In this document: piece after piece, positions 8,948 to 17,727 of the stretch | Position numbering within the stretch: the first letter of the stretch is position 1 | Layout of the letters: the number at the start of each line of letters is the position of its first letter | DNA from: Pseudomonas helleri | GTDB taxonomy: Bacteria > Pseudomonadota > Gammaproteobacteria > Pseudomonadales > Pseudomonadaceae | Direction of reading: 5' to 3' | NCBI RefSeq assembly: GCF_001043025.1 | Contig: NZ_JYLD01000013.1 | Location: 1-64,000, forward strand | DNA length: 64,000 bases | The notes under the pieces: model-generated | The model's database searches: none | What the model was told of the DNA's origin: nothing | Seen by the model: the letters and a program-made list of their open reading frames with translations, nothing else | Translations under genes and position numbers: made by a program

Positions 8948-9628
8948 ATGCTGATCGACATTGCCAACGTCTTCACCGCCGACGAAGTGGACGAGATGCG
9001 CACGCGGTTGCTGGCTGAACCGTGGGTGGATGGCAAAGTCACGGCCGGGCAGCGCTCGGCCCGTGACAAGTTCAACCGCCAATTGAACGAAGATTCGGCG
9101 CTGGGTGTGTTGTTTGGCCAGCGCATCCTCGCGCGGTTGTCCGAGAACGCGCTGTTTATGTCGGCGGCGCTGCCCAAGCGGATTTATCCGCCCTTGTTCA
9201 ATCGTTACAGCGGTGGCGAAGCGTTCGGCTTTCATATCGACAACGCCATTCGCGGCATCAAAGGTGTGCGCGAACGGGTGCGCACCGACCTGTCCGCCAC
9301 CTTGTTTTTGACCGACCCGCAGACCTACGACGGCGGCGAACTGGTGATCCGCGACACCTTTGGCGAGCGCAGCGTCAAGTTACCGGCCGGGCATCTGGTG
9401 CTGTACCCCGGCACCAGCGTGCACAAGGTTAATCCCGTCACTCGTGGCGAGCGGGTGGCGGCATTTTTCTGGATCGAAAGCCTGGTCCGCGAAGACAGCC
9501 AGCGCAGCCTGTTACTCGACATGGATGTAGCCATTCAGCGCCTGAACGCACAACAGGCCGACGACGAGTCGTTGCTGCAACTCAGCGGCGTGTACCACAA
9601 CCTCTTGCGTCGCTGGAGCGACGTGTGA
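8948..9628 (+). CDS. piuC: Fe(II)/2-oxoglutarate-dependent dioxygenase (PiuC/YbiX family)
   Basis: A 226-residue member of the PKHD-type hydroxylase family. The iron-binding triad is visible as HID (His96, Asp98) and His159 in GTSVHKV, with Arg169 placed to bind 2-oxoglutarate. Family members sit beside Fiu/PiuA receptors; their exact role in catecholate siderophore handling is unsettled. It lies 25 bases after the receptor gene, and its stop overlaps a GTG that could also open the next gene. The family assignment is strong; the substrate is unknown. Confidence 0.9.
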   Translation: MLIDIANVFTADEVDEMRTRLLAEPWVDGKVTAGQRSARDKFNRQLNEDSALGVLFGQRILARLSENALFMSAALPKRIYPPLFNRYSGGEAFGFHIDNAIRGIKGVRERVRTDLSATLFLTDPQTYDGGELVIRDTFGERSVKLPAGHLVLYPGTSVHKVNPVTRGERVAAFFWIESLVREDSQRSLLLDMDVAIQRLNAQQADDESLLQLSGVYHNLLRRWSDV

Positions 9629-9654
9629 GCCCTTCATTTAGTGGGAGATTAATC

Positions 9655-10770
9655 GTGTCCAAATCGTTTTCACGCATGTGGTCATTGCTGGTGGTGTTAG
9701 TTGTTGGCGGGTTCGGCATGGTGTCGTCGGCCTGGGCCAAAGACGTCACCGACGTGTTGGGTCGGGTGGTTGACGTGCCTGAGCATGTGCAGCGGGTGGT
9801 GCTGGGCGAGGGTCGATTGATTTCGACGCTGGCCATTCTTGACCGCGATCAGCCTTTTAAGCGCGTCGTGGGCTGGCAGAACGACCTGCGCAAACTTGAC
9901 CCTAATACCTACGCCGCTTACGTGGCGAAGTTTCCCGAGGTCAAAGACATTCCGCTGATTGGCCAGGCTTCGGAACAGAGCGTCAGCGCCGAGGAAATCC
10001 TCTCGCTAAAGCCGGACCTGGCGGTGTTCAGCATCTCCGGGCATGGCCCGACCGAGCACAGCCCGGTGGCCGATATCCTCGAAAAAGCAGGCATCCCGGT
10101 GCTGTTTGTGGATTTTCGGGTCAACCCGGTACAGGGCACCCATGACAGCATGACCGCATTGGGCAAGGCATTGGGGCGTGAAGCGCAAGCTCAAGCTTTC
10201 CTGGATTTCTACCAGCAGCACATTGACCACATTACCGAAACTTTGGGTGTTATTGACGACAGCAAACGCCCAAGCGTGTTTCTTGAACTGCTGGCCGGGG
10301 TCTGGGCCAACCCGGGGCATACCACGGGCAAAGGCGGCATGGGCGAACTGATCAACCTGGTGGGCGGGCGCAATATTGCCGCTGGCGTGGTGCCCGGCGC
10401 ACTGGGCGATATCAGTGTTGAATACGCGCTCAAGGCTGATCCGGACATTTACATCCTTACCGGCAATCAAAAACCGGGCGTGATGATGGGCGCAGGCATT
10501 GACCAGGCCACGGCCCAGGCGTCGCTCAAGCAGGTGTTGAGCCGCCCTGAGTTTGCCCAACTGCGAGCGATACGCGAAGGCAATGTGCATGGCTTGTGGC
10601 ATGACTTCTACAACTCGCCGTACAACATCCTGGCGATCGAGGCCATGGCCAAGTGGATTCACCCCGAGAAATTCGCCTCCCTTGACCCGCAGCACACGCT
10701 GGAGCAAATCAACCAGCAGTTCCTCGGCATGCCACTGGCAGGCCAATACTGGATCAGTGAACAGAAATGA
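9655..10770 (+). CDS. Periplasmic iron-siderophore binding protein
   Basis: A 371-residue class III binding protein of the FepB/BtuF type. The GTG at 9655 follows a GGGAGA ribosome binding site and gives a proper signal peptide ending near SSAWA; an upstream GTG at 9625 is possible but overlaps piuC. The mature part opens with VTDVLGRVVDVPEHVQRVVL, the usual start of metal-chelate binding proteins, and contains two lobes joined by a long helix near HIDHITETLGVID. It should deliver ferric siderophore to the permease encoded next, whose ATG overlaps its stop by four bases. Confidence 0.88.
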   Translation: MSKSFSRMWSLLVVLVVGGFGMVSSAWAKDVTDVLGRVVDVPEHVQRVVLGEGRLISTLAILDRDQPFKRVVGWQNDLRKLDPNTYAAYVAKFPEVKDIPLIGQASEQSVSAEEILSLKPDLAVFSISGHGPTEHSPVADILEKAGIPVLFVDFRVNPVQGTHDSMTALGKALGREAQAQAFLDFYQQHIDHITETLGVIDDSKRPSVFLELLAGVWANPGHTTGKGGMGELINLVGGRNIAAGVVPGALGDISVEYALKADPDIYILTGNQKPGVMMGAGIDQATAQASLKQVLSRPEFAQLRAIREGNVHGLWHDFYNSPYNILAIEAMAKWIHPEKFASLDPQHTLEQINQQFLGMPLAGQYWISEQK

Positions 10771-11828
10771 CCGCGCACCTGAACCCCGCCGTGGCCGCTG
10801 CCAGCCACGGCTACCGGCGTCTGTTGGCGCGACGGGTTGGCTTGTTAGTGGGCATCGGCATTGCTTTGGTCGCGGCGGTGTTGCTCGATTTGTCGACCGG
10901 CTCCTCGGGGATGACCCTTGGGGCTTTGGTCGACGGCCTGTTGCACCCGCAAAACCTGGCTGTGACCGACCGGGTGATCATCTGGAATGTGCGCTTGCCT
11001 TACGCGCTGATGGCGGTGCTGGTGGGCGCAGCTCTGTCACTGGCCGGTGCAGAAATGCAGGCCATCCTCAATAACCCGCTGGCCAGCCCCTTTACCCTCG
11101 GGGTGTCGTCGGCGGCGGCGTTGGGCGCCTCGCTGATCATTGTATTTCCGGTCAGCAGCGCCTTGTTGAGCCGCGATTCGATCGTAGCGTTGTCCGCCTT
11201 CGTGTTTGCCTGCGGCTCGATGTTTTTGCTGCATGGCATGTCGCGATTAAGAGGCGCCGGGGTAGAAACCCTGGTGCTGTTCGGCATTGCCCTGGTGTTC
11301 AGTTGTAACGCTTTGGTGGCGCTGTTGCAGTTGCTGGCCACCGAAGATGTGCTGCAACAGCTGGTGTTCTGGAGCCTGGGCAGCGTCGCGCGGGCCAATT
11401 GGGACAAGTTGAGCATTCTCGCCGTGGTGCTGGCGCTGATCATGCCGTTTTCGCTGCAGGCGTCTTCGCGCATGACTTTGTTGCGCATGGGTGAGGATCG
11501 CGCGCAAAGTTTTGGCGTTGACGTGCGCCGGCTGCGGTTTTTCTCGCTGCTGCGCATCAGCTTGCTGTCGGCGACGGCGGTGGCCTTTGTCGGCACCATT
11601 GGCTTTATCGGTCTGGTGGGCCCGCACATTGCGCGCATTTTGATTGGTGAAGACCAGCGCTTTCTGTTCCCGGCCAGCGCGCTGGTGGGGGCGCTGTTGC
11701 TGTCACTGTCCTCGGTGGTCAGCAAAATCATCATGCCGGGGGTGATCGTGCCGGTCGGCATTGTCACCGCTTTGGTGGGCGTGCCGATTTTTGTGGCGCT
11801 GGTGTTCAAGCGGGGTCGGCAGCTATGA
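10767..11828 (+). CDS. FecCD-type iron-siderophore ABC permease
   Basis: A 353-residue inner-membrane protein with about ten hydrophobic helices. It has the FecCD/BtuC signature stretch GFIGLVGPHIARILIG before the last helices and ends in a basic tail. As the only permease gene in the operon it probably forms a homodimer. It overlaps both neighbours by four bases (ATGA), a sign of tight translational coupling with the binding protein and ATPase. Confidence 0.93.
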   Translation: MTAHLNPAVAAASHGYRRLLARRVGLLVGIGIALVAAVLLDLSTGSSGMTLGALVDGLLHPQNLAVTDRVIIWNVRLPYALMAVLVGAALSLAGAEMQAILNNPLASPFTLGVSSAAALGASLIIVFPVSSALLSRDSIVALSAFVFACGSMFLLHGMSRLRGAGVETLVLFGIALVFSCNALVALLQLLATEDVLQQLVFWSLGSVARANWDKLSILAVVLALIMPFSLQASSRMTLLRMGEDRAQSFGVDVRRLRFFSLLRISLLSATAVAFVGTIGFIGLVGPHIARILIGEDQRFLFPASALVGALLLSLSSVVSKIIMPGVIVPVGIVTALVGVPIFVALVFKRGRQL

Positions 11829-12595
11829 GTGCTCAAGGCTTAGTGATCAGCCATGCCCAGGTGACTTATGGCCGTCGTGTAGTGATTGCAGATGCGTCAT
11901 TGCCCGAGCTGCAACCCGGCACTCTCACCGCGTTGATCGGGCCCAATGGTGCCGGAAAATCCACGTTGCTACGCGGCCTGGCGGGGCTTGAACGCTTGCA
12001 GGGCACGGTCAGCTTGCAAGCCCGGCAACTGACGACGATGTCGGTATCGGAGCGAGCGCGACTCATCACTTACATGCCGCAACACCTGCCGCCGGGGCTG
12101 GGGCTCAGCGTGATCGAAAGCGTCATGGCGGCCTTGCGTGTCGGTGGCAGCGGTGGTGATTACCTGGAACAGGCCTATGCCGCCTTGCAGCGCATTGGCA
12201 TCGAACACCTGGCGGATCGCATGCTCAATGCGCTCTCGGGCGGGCAGCGGCAACTGGTCAGCCTGGGGCAACTGATTGCGCGTCGTCCGAGCGTCATGCT
12301 GCTGGATGAGCCTACCAGCGCGCTGGACCTGAGCTACCAGCTGCGGGTGATGGAGTGCGTGCGCGACATGGTTCGCCAGCATCAATTGATCGCGGTGATC
12401 GTGATGCACGACATCAGCCTGGCGGCGCGTTATGCCGACGCTATTGCGGTGTTGCGTGACGGGCAAATCATGGGCTTTGGTGCAGCAGAGGATGTACTGA
12501 CCCCGCAACTGTTTGCCGATGTATACGGCGTAAAGGCACGGGTCGAGCGCTGCTCGCAACAGACCCTGCAAGTATTGGTGGATTGCCCTGTCTAA
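11825..12595 (+). CDS. Iron-siderophore ABC transporter ATP-binding protein
   Basis: A 256-residue ATPase of the FepC/BtuD type. Walker A is GPNGAGKST (39-47), the signature is LSGGQRQLV, Walker B with catalytic Glu is MLLDEPTSALD, and the switch His is in VIVMHDISL. It completes the five-gene import operon that starts at 6545. A large perfect palindrome follows the stop and probably ends transcription. Confidence 0.94.
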   Translation: MSAQGLVISHAQVTYGRRVVIADASLPELQPGTLTALIGPNGAGKSTLLRGLAGLERLQGTVSLQARQLTTMSVSERARLITYMPQHLPPGLGLSVIESVMAALRVGGSGGDYLEQAYAALQRIGIEHLADRMLNALSGGQRQLVSLGQLIARRPSVMLLDEPTSALDLSYQLRVMECVRDMVRQHQLIAVIVMHDISLAARYADAIAVLRDGQIMGFGAAEDVLTPQLFADVYGVKARVERCSQQTLQVLVDCPV

Positions 12596-12703
12596 TAAGT
12601 AACTTATTGATTTTAAAGGCCCTGTAGGAGCGAGCTTGTCTCGCGATCTTTTGATCTTTTAAAAGATCGCGAGACAAGCTCGCTCCTACAGTTTTCAGGG
12701 TAG
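12594..12703. terminator. Perfect 31-base palindrome between convergent genes; repeat copy A
   Basis: Arms at 12622-12652 and 12661-12691 are exact reverse complements (CTGTAGGAGCGAGCTTGTCT...), separated by eight bases. It lies between two convergent genes and fits a bidirectional terminator. The leading AATAAGTAACTTATTGATT and the arm recur at 15.5 and 43.2-43.5 kb, so it is also one copy of a dispersed repeat. Confidence 0.75.
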
Positions 12704-13861
12704 TTATCTGCTCTTCAACACCACCCAAAAGCTCGCCACCAATAGCACCAGCACCACCGGGGCGAAGGCGCTGACACCCAGTTGCTCCAGCAATACGCCG
12801 CCGAGAATCCCGCCGCCTGCAATGGCGGTATTCCAGGCGGTTACCAGCATTGATTGGGCGACGTCTGTCGCGGGGGCAGCCGCCTTGGCCATGGCGGTTT
12901 GAAACAGGGTGGCGGCGCCACCGAAGGCCAAACCCCAAGCGCCCACCGCCAGGTAAACAATGCCCGGCACCTTGCCTGCAAGGCCCAATGCCAGGGCTGC
13001 AAGGGCAAAAACGGCAACGCTGGTGAGTGTCAGCATGCGCAGATGACGATCGATCAAGACACCGATAAGCCAAATGCCCAGCAGGGACGTCAAGCCAAAC
13101 ACCAACAGCACCAAGCCCGTACGCCCGGCCATGCCTGCCGCGCCCAAGTACGGCGCGATGTAGGTATAGAGAATGTTGTGCGCCAGGACAAAAGCCAGCA
13201 CCACCAACAGCACCGAGCGTACGCCGGGTAACTGGAATACCTGACGCAACGGCAGGCGCTTTTCTGATGTATGCCCGGCAAAATCCGGCACTTGCAAGCG
13301 CACCCAGAACATCAGCAGTACGGCCAGCCCGCTCATGATCGCGAAGCAGATACGCCAACCCACCAACGCCCCCAGGAACGTGCCCGCCGGAACACCCAGC
13401 GACAGGGCCAGCGGGGTGCCGACCATTGCTACTGCAATCGCCCGACCTTGTTGATGGGGCGGCACCATGCGTGCGGCATAACCCGCCAGCAATGCCCACA
13501 ATAACCCCGCCGACATGCCTGCAAGAAAGCGCGCCAGCATTGTCAGCGCATAACTGGTAGACAGCGTCGTCACGGTGTTAGCCACCACAAAACCGGCAAT
13601 CGCGATCAACAGCAATGGGCGCCGGCGCATGCCCTGCGTGGCGGTAGTCAACGGAATGGCTGCCAACAGCGAGCCGATGGCGTAGATCGTCACGGTCTGG
13701 CCCACCCACGCCTCGGAAACAGCCAGGCCTTCGGCCATTTGTGGTAGCAGCCCGGCGGGCAAGGCTTCGGTGAGGATGATGATAAAAGCGGTCATGGCCA
13801 GTGCCAGCAGCGGGGCCAATGGCAGGCGCTCAGTATCAGCCTGGCTTGCGCTGCGGCTCAT
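12704..13861 (-). CDS. MFS efflux transporter (AraJ/YdhP-like)
   Basis: A 385-residue inner-membrane transporter with about 12 helices. Family marks include TEALPAGLLPQMAEGL in helix 1, GMRRRPLLL in the loop after helix 2, and LLAGYAARMVPPHQQGRA. Such proteins export sugars or drugs by proton antiport; the substrate is unknown. Its ATG overlaps the stop of the serine-hydrolase remnant upstream. A second transporter of the same family is encoded at 48896-50080, also beside a LysR gene. Regulation by the divergent LysR protein at 14543 is likely from position. Confidence 0.9.
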   Translation of the reverse strand: MSRSASQADTERLPLAPLLALAMTAFIIILTEALPAGLLPQMAEGLAVSEAWVGQTVTIYAIGSLLAAIPLTTATQGMRRRPLLLIAIAGFVVANTVTTLSTSYALTMLARFLAGMSAGLLWALLAGYAARMVPPHQQGRAIAVAMVGTPLALSLGVPAGTFLGALVGWRICFAIMSGLAVLLMFWVRLQVPDFAGHTSEKRLPLRQVFQLPGVRSVLLVVLAFVLAHNILYTYIAPYLGAAGMAGRTGLVLLVFGLTSLLGIWLIGVLIDRHLRMLTLTSVAVFALAALALGLAGKVPGIVYLAVGAWGLAFGGAATLFQTAMAKAAAPATDVAQSMLVTAWNTAIAGGGILGGVLLEQLGVSAFAPVVLVLLVASFWVVLKSR

Positions 13862-14421
13862 GGACGCACCGCCAGACCACCGTAGACCGCATCGCGCAGA
13901 TCGCTGACGAAGCGCCCGGACATGCCAGCGCCTGCTGAAGGGAAAGCGCCCGCATCGAAGATGAGCTCAGGGCTGTAATCAATGCCTGCGGTGCCTTCAA
14001 CCACTGGCACACATTCACCCTCGCCAAGTCGATGCGGTGGTTGGCCATTGACGTAGGCGGCGGCTACTCGCTGTGGGGCATGTGCGGTAAAACCGGTTTC
14101 GAGCATGCCCAATGGCCCTGTCACCAATTGCTTGATAGCGTCGTCCAGCGGCACCCCTTGAATGCGCGCAACCAAGGCACCGAGGATATCGGTGGGCAGC
14201 GAATAGCGCCATTGAGTACCTGGCTCAAACAGCAATGGCACGCTGGCAATGCGGCGCAAGTTTTCTTCCAGGCTGATGCTCGAAGCGCCCATGCCGTAGG
14301 AGACGCCCGCCCGGGCATACAGCCGTTGGTCATCCAGCGCCTCCTGGACAACGGCCTGGATAGGTTCAGATTGCTGCGCCGAAGTGACGCCTTGGGGCAG
14401 GGGATAGGTGAAAGCGGTCAT
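13858..14421 (-). pseudogene. Internally deleted serine hydrolase (class C beta-lactamase-like) remnant
   Basis: The 187-residue frame begins like a beta-lactamase-related hydrolase (to about residue 34, ALDDQRL), then jumps to a segment that lies well past the active site in full-length relatives (YARAGVSYGM onwards, with FEPGTQWRYSLPTDILG and GTAGIDYSPE). The SxxK nucleophile motif is absent. The C-terminus is also cut: after SAGAGMSG the sequence turns to an unrelated RFVSDLRDAVYGG tail. The start keeps a good GGAG site and its stop overlaps the transporter gene, so it may still be translated and serve only for coupling. Loss of activity is inferred from the missing motif. Confidence 0.75.
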
Positions 14422-14542
14422 GGTCACTCCTGGGCTAATAAGTCGTGGCCTGACAATAGAAAGGTCGAGATTAAAGAAAAAGCTGGATACAGTTCCTTGA
14501 TGTGCGGACTTTACTGTCCGCAATCAAACGACGAGGGATGCA

Positions 14543-15424
14543 ATGGACAGCCTGAATGGCTTCGTGGTCTTTGTTCAGGTCGCTGAAACCCGCAGCTTCG
14601 TGGCGGCGGGGCGACTGTTGGGGGTGTCAGCCTCGGCAGTCGGTAAAAGCGTGGCGCGGCTCGAAGAAAAGCTCGGTGTGCGGCTTTTTCATCGCAGCAC
14701 CCGCAGCGTGACGTTGACCGCGGAAGGTGCGTTGTTTCTGGAGCGCAGCCGACGCATCCTCGCTGAGATCGAAGCCGCCCAGCAGGAACTGTCGCAAGCT
14801 TCTGCTGCACCGCGCGGGCGCCTGCGGGTGAGCCTGCCGATGGTCAGCGCGCTGGTGTTGCCGGTGCTCGGCGAATTTATGCGCGCCTACCCCGAGATTG
14901 AGCTGGACCTGGATTTTACTGACCGCAGGGTTGACGTGATCGAAGAAGGTTTTGATGCCGTGGTGCGCATTGGCAATCCCGTCGATTCAAGATTGTCGGC
15001 CCGTCGCCTGGGCTCGTTTGCTATGCAGGTGGTGGCGTCGCCCGATTATTTGGCACTGCGGGGTACGCCACAGGTCCCGGCTGATCTGTTGCAGCACACC
15101 TGCATGCACTATCGCTGGCCCAATAGCGGCAAGCTCGAAACATGGGCGTTGCGCCAAGCCCCTGGCGAGCCCGAATTGCAACTGCCCACCTCGATGATCT
15201 GCAACAACGTCGAAACCCGCGTGTGTTTTGCGCTGCAAGGATTGGGCGTCACTTATCTGCCGGAATTCGCCATTCGCGAGCCCTTGGCCGATGGCCGCCT
15301 GCAACTGATTCTGGAAAATTATGTGGAGCACCGCGGGGTGTTTTATGTGCTCTGGCCCGCGAGCAAACACCCGTCGCCCAAGGTGCGGGCGCTGGTGGAT
15401 TTTCTCTGTGCGCGGATAGATTGA
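14543..15424 (+). CDS. LysR-family transcriptional regulator
   Basis: A 293-residue regulator: an N-terminal winged helix (FVQVAETRSFVAAGRLLGVS, then KSVARLEEKLGVRLFHRSTR) followed by a two-lobed effector domain (RLRVSLPMVSALVLPVLGEF, VVRIGNPVDSRL). The C-terminal HPSPKVRALVDFL is typical. It is divergent from the hydrolase remnant and MFS gene across about 120 bases, the classical place of a LysR regulator of that operon. The effector is unknown. The ATG has a GAGGGATG sequence just upstream. Confidence 0.92.
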   Translation: MDSLNGFVVFVQVAETRSFVAAGRLLGVSASAVGKSVARLEEKLGVRLFHRSTRSVTLTAEGALFLERSRRILAEIEAAQQELSQASAAPRGRLRVSLPMVSALVLPVLGEFMRAYPEIELDLDFTDRRVDVIEEGFDAVVRIGNPVDSRLSARRLGSFAMQVVASPDYLALRGTPQVPADLLQHTCMHYRWPNSGKLETWALRQAPGEPELQLPTSMICNNVETRVCFALQGLGVTYLPEFAIREPLADGRLQLILENYVEHRGVFYVLWPASKHPSPKVRALVDFLCARID

Positions 15425-15462
15425 TAAAGGTCGCAGGCTGCGGCCCCTCTTATCAAAAAACA

Positions 15463-15656
15463 GAATAAGTTATTGATTCTAAAGGCCCTGAAGGAGCGAG
15501 CTTGTCTCGCGATCTTTTGATCTTGATCTGACTTGTGATCTTGATCTAAGAGGCCCCGTTAAACCACGCTGGCCGATCGCAGCCTTCGTACCTCGTCAGC
15601 GACTACAGTGGCCTGTTTGCTGCGCGACAGCGCGGCGTTGAAGACGGGGCAGCTCC
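15463..15656. repeat. Dispersed mosaic repeat, copy B
   Basis: From AATAAGTTATTGATTCT to GACGGGGCAGCTC this stretch matches the 43194-43475 copy, but without 89 bases that the latter has between two GCCGATCGCAG boxes. It combines the GGAGCGAGCTTGTCTCGCGATC arm of copy A with the GATCGCAGCCTTCG...GTCAGCGACTACAG unit found at 1.5 and 4.2 kb. Confidence 0.8.
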
Positions 15657-15672
15657 GCGCGATCTCTGGATC

Positions 15673-16449
15673 TCAGCTCGCGACCACAACTGTCGAGACC
15701 TTGGCTTGAATAGGCTCCAGCCGTTCTGCCGGGGCGTCATGTTCCACCACCAGCACACTCAACTCTTCGCAGGCGGCCACGTGGTAGTGGGCAATGCTGG
15801 ACAGTTTTTCATTGGTCACGGCCACCACAATTTGCCCGCTTCGCGACACCACGGCACGCTTGAATTCTGCTTCGTCCATGTTGAACGCCGTCACGCCCTT
15901 GCTGGCATCAATGGCGCAGGCGCCTAAAAAGCACAGATCAAAATTGAAATGGGCCAATTGTTGAATCGCGCTCAGGCCGTGGATGTTGCCTGAGGTTTTG
16001 TCCAGGCGCCCACCCAGCAAGATGACTTCGGCCAACGGCAGCGTGTCCAGTTGCAGGGCAATGGCGGGCGAATTGGTGGTGACGCAAACTGCAATATTGT
16101 GATCGATTGCGCTCGTTATGCAGGCATTGGTGGTGCCGCCATCGATAAACACGTGCTGGCCCGCTTTGATCAGCGTCGCTGACGCCTGGCCCAGCGAGCT
16201 TTTACGCTCGATGTGTTGCATTTGCCTGTCCTTCACAGGTCGCTCAGGCGCCAATGAAATGGCCCCTCCGTATACCCGTTTACACAGCCCTGCTTGCGCC
16301 AGCGCCGCGAGATCTCGACGGATTGAGTGCTCGGAAACGTTAAATTCCTGAGCCAGCTCCCCAGCCACCACCCGACCGTGAGTCGCCAGCCGTTGGGCGA
16401 TCAGGGTTTGCCGCTCTCCGGGGAAACTCTCATGAGTGAGCATTGACAT
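15673..16449 (-). CDS. DeoR-family transcriptional regulator
   Basis: A 258-residue repressor. The N-terminal DeoR helix-turn-helix reads RQTLIAQRLATHGRVVAGEL and VSEHSIRRDLAAL; the C-terminal sugar-phosphate sensing domain has IDGGTTNACI and LLGGRLDKTSGNIHG. The start at 16449 is preferred, with AGGA upstream; an ATG six bases later is possible, and a much longer frame upstream lacks family similarity. It is divergent from the GH3 gene and probably represses it in response to a phosphorylated sugar; both target and ligand are inferred from position and family. Confidence 0.88.
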   Translation of the reverse strand: MSMLTHESFPGERQTLIAQRLATHGRVVAGELAQEFNVSEHSIRRDLAALAQAGLCKRVYGGAISLAPERPVKDRQMQHIERKSSLGQASATLIKAGQHVFIDGGTTNACITSAIDHNIAVCVTTNSPAIALQLDTLPLAEVILLGGRLDKTSGNIHGLSAIQQLAHFNFDLCFLGACAIDASKGVTAFNMDEAEFKRAVVSRSGQIVVAVTNEKLSSIAHYHVAACEELSVLVVEHDAPAERLEPIQAKVSTVVVAS

Positions 16450-16568
16450 CCCGTGAATCCTGTTTAAATTGAGCATAAACGAGCATTGATGATTGGTTTT
16501 GTGCTCGAAGGTGATCGATATCATGCGTGGCGGCTGGTCGCGCGTCAAACAGCGGTTAAGGAGTCGTA

Positions 16569-17588
16569 ATGTCAGGTGAACTGCTGCGGGCTGCGTATTC
16601 GGTATTGTTGCCCGCCATCGGCGATTTGAATCTGGATGAGCCTGTCCGTCGCCATTTAAGCCGTGGTGGCGTCTCGGTGTTGTTGGGCGAAACACGGGAT
16701 GAGTACATCGGCAGGGCCATGACCCAGGCCCGTCGCGACGCCGAGACGCAAACCAAATTGGCCAGCCTCACTCAACACGTCGCGGCATTGGCCGGTGGGC
16801 CGGTATTGATCGCGGTGGATCAAGAACTCGGTGGCATCGAGCGCCTGCACCAATTGGTTCCGGCTATTCCTTCAAGGGCGCAACTCAAAGACCTGAGTGC
16901 AGAGGTTATTGAACAGCGCTGCTATGAAATGGCCACTGTGGCACGCCGGTTAGGCGTCAATATGTTCCTCGCGCCGATTGTCGATGTGGTGACTGGCATC
17001 AATCCCTGGTTGCTTAACCGGCATTTGGGTGATGACCCGGTGCAGGTCAGTCGAATTTCCTGTGCCTTTATCCGTGGGGTTCAGCGTGCCGGGGTCATTG
17101 CCACGGCTAAACATTTTCCGGGTCACTACGCCACTGAGCATGACCCGGCCATTGCCTTGGCTGCCGTGCACGGCCCGCTGGAGTTGCTTGACGACAACCT
17201 CCAGGTGTTCCGACAAGTGATTGGAGCCGGTGTGCAAGCGGTGATGCCAGGCCCGGCGGTGTTCCCGGCCATTGACCCGGATCAGTCGGCCTCGACATCG
17301 GCCAAGGTCATTGCCTTGCTGCGTGACACGCTGGGGTTCGGCGGGCTGATCATTTCAGATGACCTGGACGCAGTGTCCATCCTGCGGGGTAATACCTTGA
17401 CCGATACGGCCGTGGCTTCGCTGGCGGCGGGTGCGCATTTGTTGTTGGTGTCCAGCGAGTCAGGGCTCGATGCCATTGCCGAGGCGATTGTGAGCGCAGT
17501 GGATGAAGGAACGCTGGAGCGTCAGGTGTTGCTGGCGGCCTCTTTCAAAGTGCATCAGATGGCTTTAGCGCAGGCAGTCACTAACTGA
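16569..17588 (+). CDS. Glycoside hydrolase family 3 protein (NagZ-like fold)
   Basis: A 339-residue, apparently cytoplasmic GH3 protein. The substrate-binding Lys-His pair is present in KHFPGH (181-186) and the nucleophile Asp264 in IISDDLDA. NagZ enzymes carry an Asp-X-His acid/base dyad in the loop after KHFPGH; here the loop reads YATEHDPA, so the Asp (192) is kept but the His position holds Ala194. It may therefore act on another substrate, use another acid/base, or be a phosphorylase or a sensor. The start has an AAGGAG site. The neighbouring divergent DeoR gene suggests sugar control. It stands alone after the DeoR gene. Confidence 0.82.
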   Translation: MSGELLRAAYSVLLPAIGDLNLDEPVRRHLSRGGVSVLLGETRDEYIGRAMTQARRDAETQTKLASLTQHVAALAGGPVLIAVDQELGGIERLHQLVPAIPSRAQLKDLSAEVIEQRCYEMATVARRLGVNMFLAPIVDVVTGINPWLLNRHLGDDPVQVSRISCAFIRGVQRAGVIATAKHFPGHYATEHDPAIALAAVHGPLELLDDNLQVFRQVIGAGVQAVMPGPAVFPAIDPDQSASTSAKVIALLRDTLGFGGLIISDDLDAVSILRGNTLTDTAVASLAAGAHLLLVSSESGLDAIAEAIVSAVDEGTLERQVLLAASFKVHQMALAQAVTN

Positions 17589-17727
17589 TTACCTCAGCAC
17601 TTTCTCCGACTGGCAGGTATAGCAATATGTAGTCATTGTCGCCCCCATGTTCCGCGTACTGTCCCCACTCATAGGGGCTTGTGCCTTGCTATTCAGCAGG
17701 GCAGGCCCTCCTGACAAGGACGGACCT

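Noticed and set aside
7055..9235. A 726-codon open frame on the minus strand
   Set aside because: It lies wholly opposite the receptor and dioxygenase genes, has the low-complexity composition of an antisense frame in high-GC DNA and no recognisable domain.
12468..13499. A 343-codon minus-strand frame spanning the end of the ATPase gene and the MFS gene
   Set aside because: It is another frame of the MFS gene and runs through the strong palindrome at 12622-12691.
17647..17727. Upstream start giving the giant toxin-like protein an apparent signal-like N-terminus (FRVLSPLIGACALLF)
   Set aside because: The ATG at 17647 lacks a ribosome site while 17728 has AAGGACGG; the hydrophobic stretch is probably not translated.
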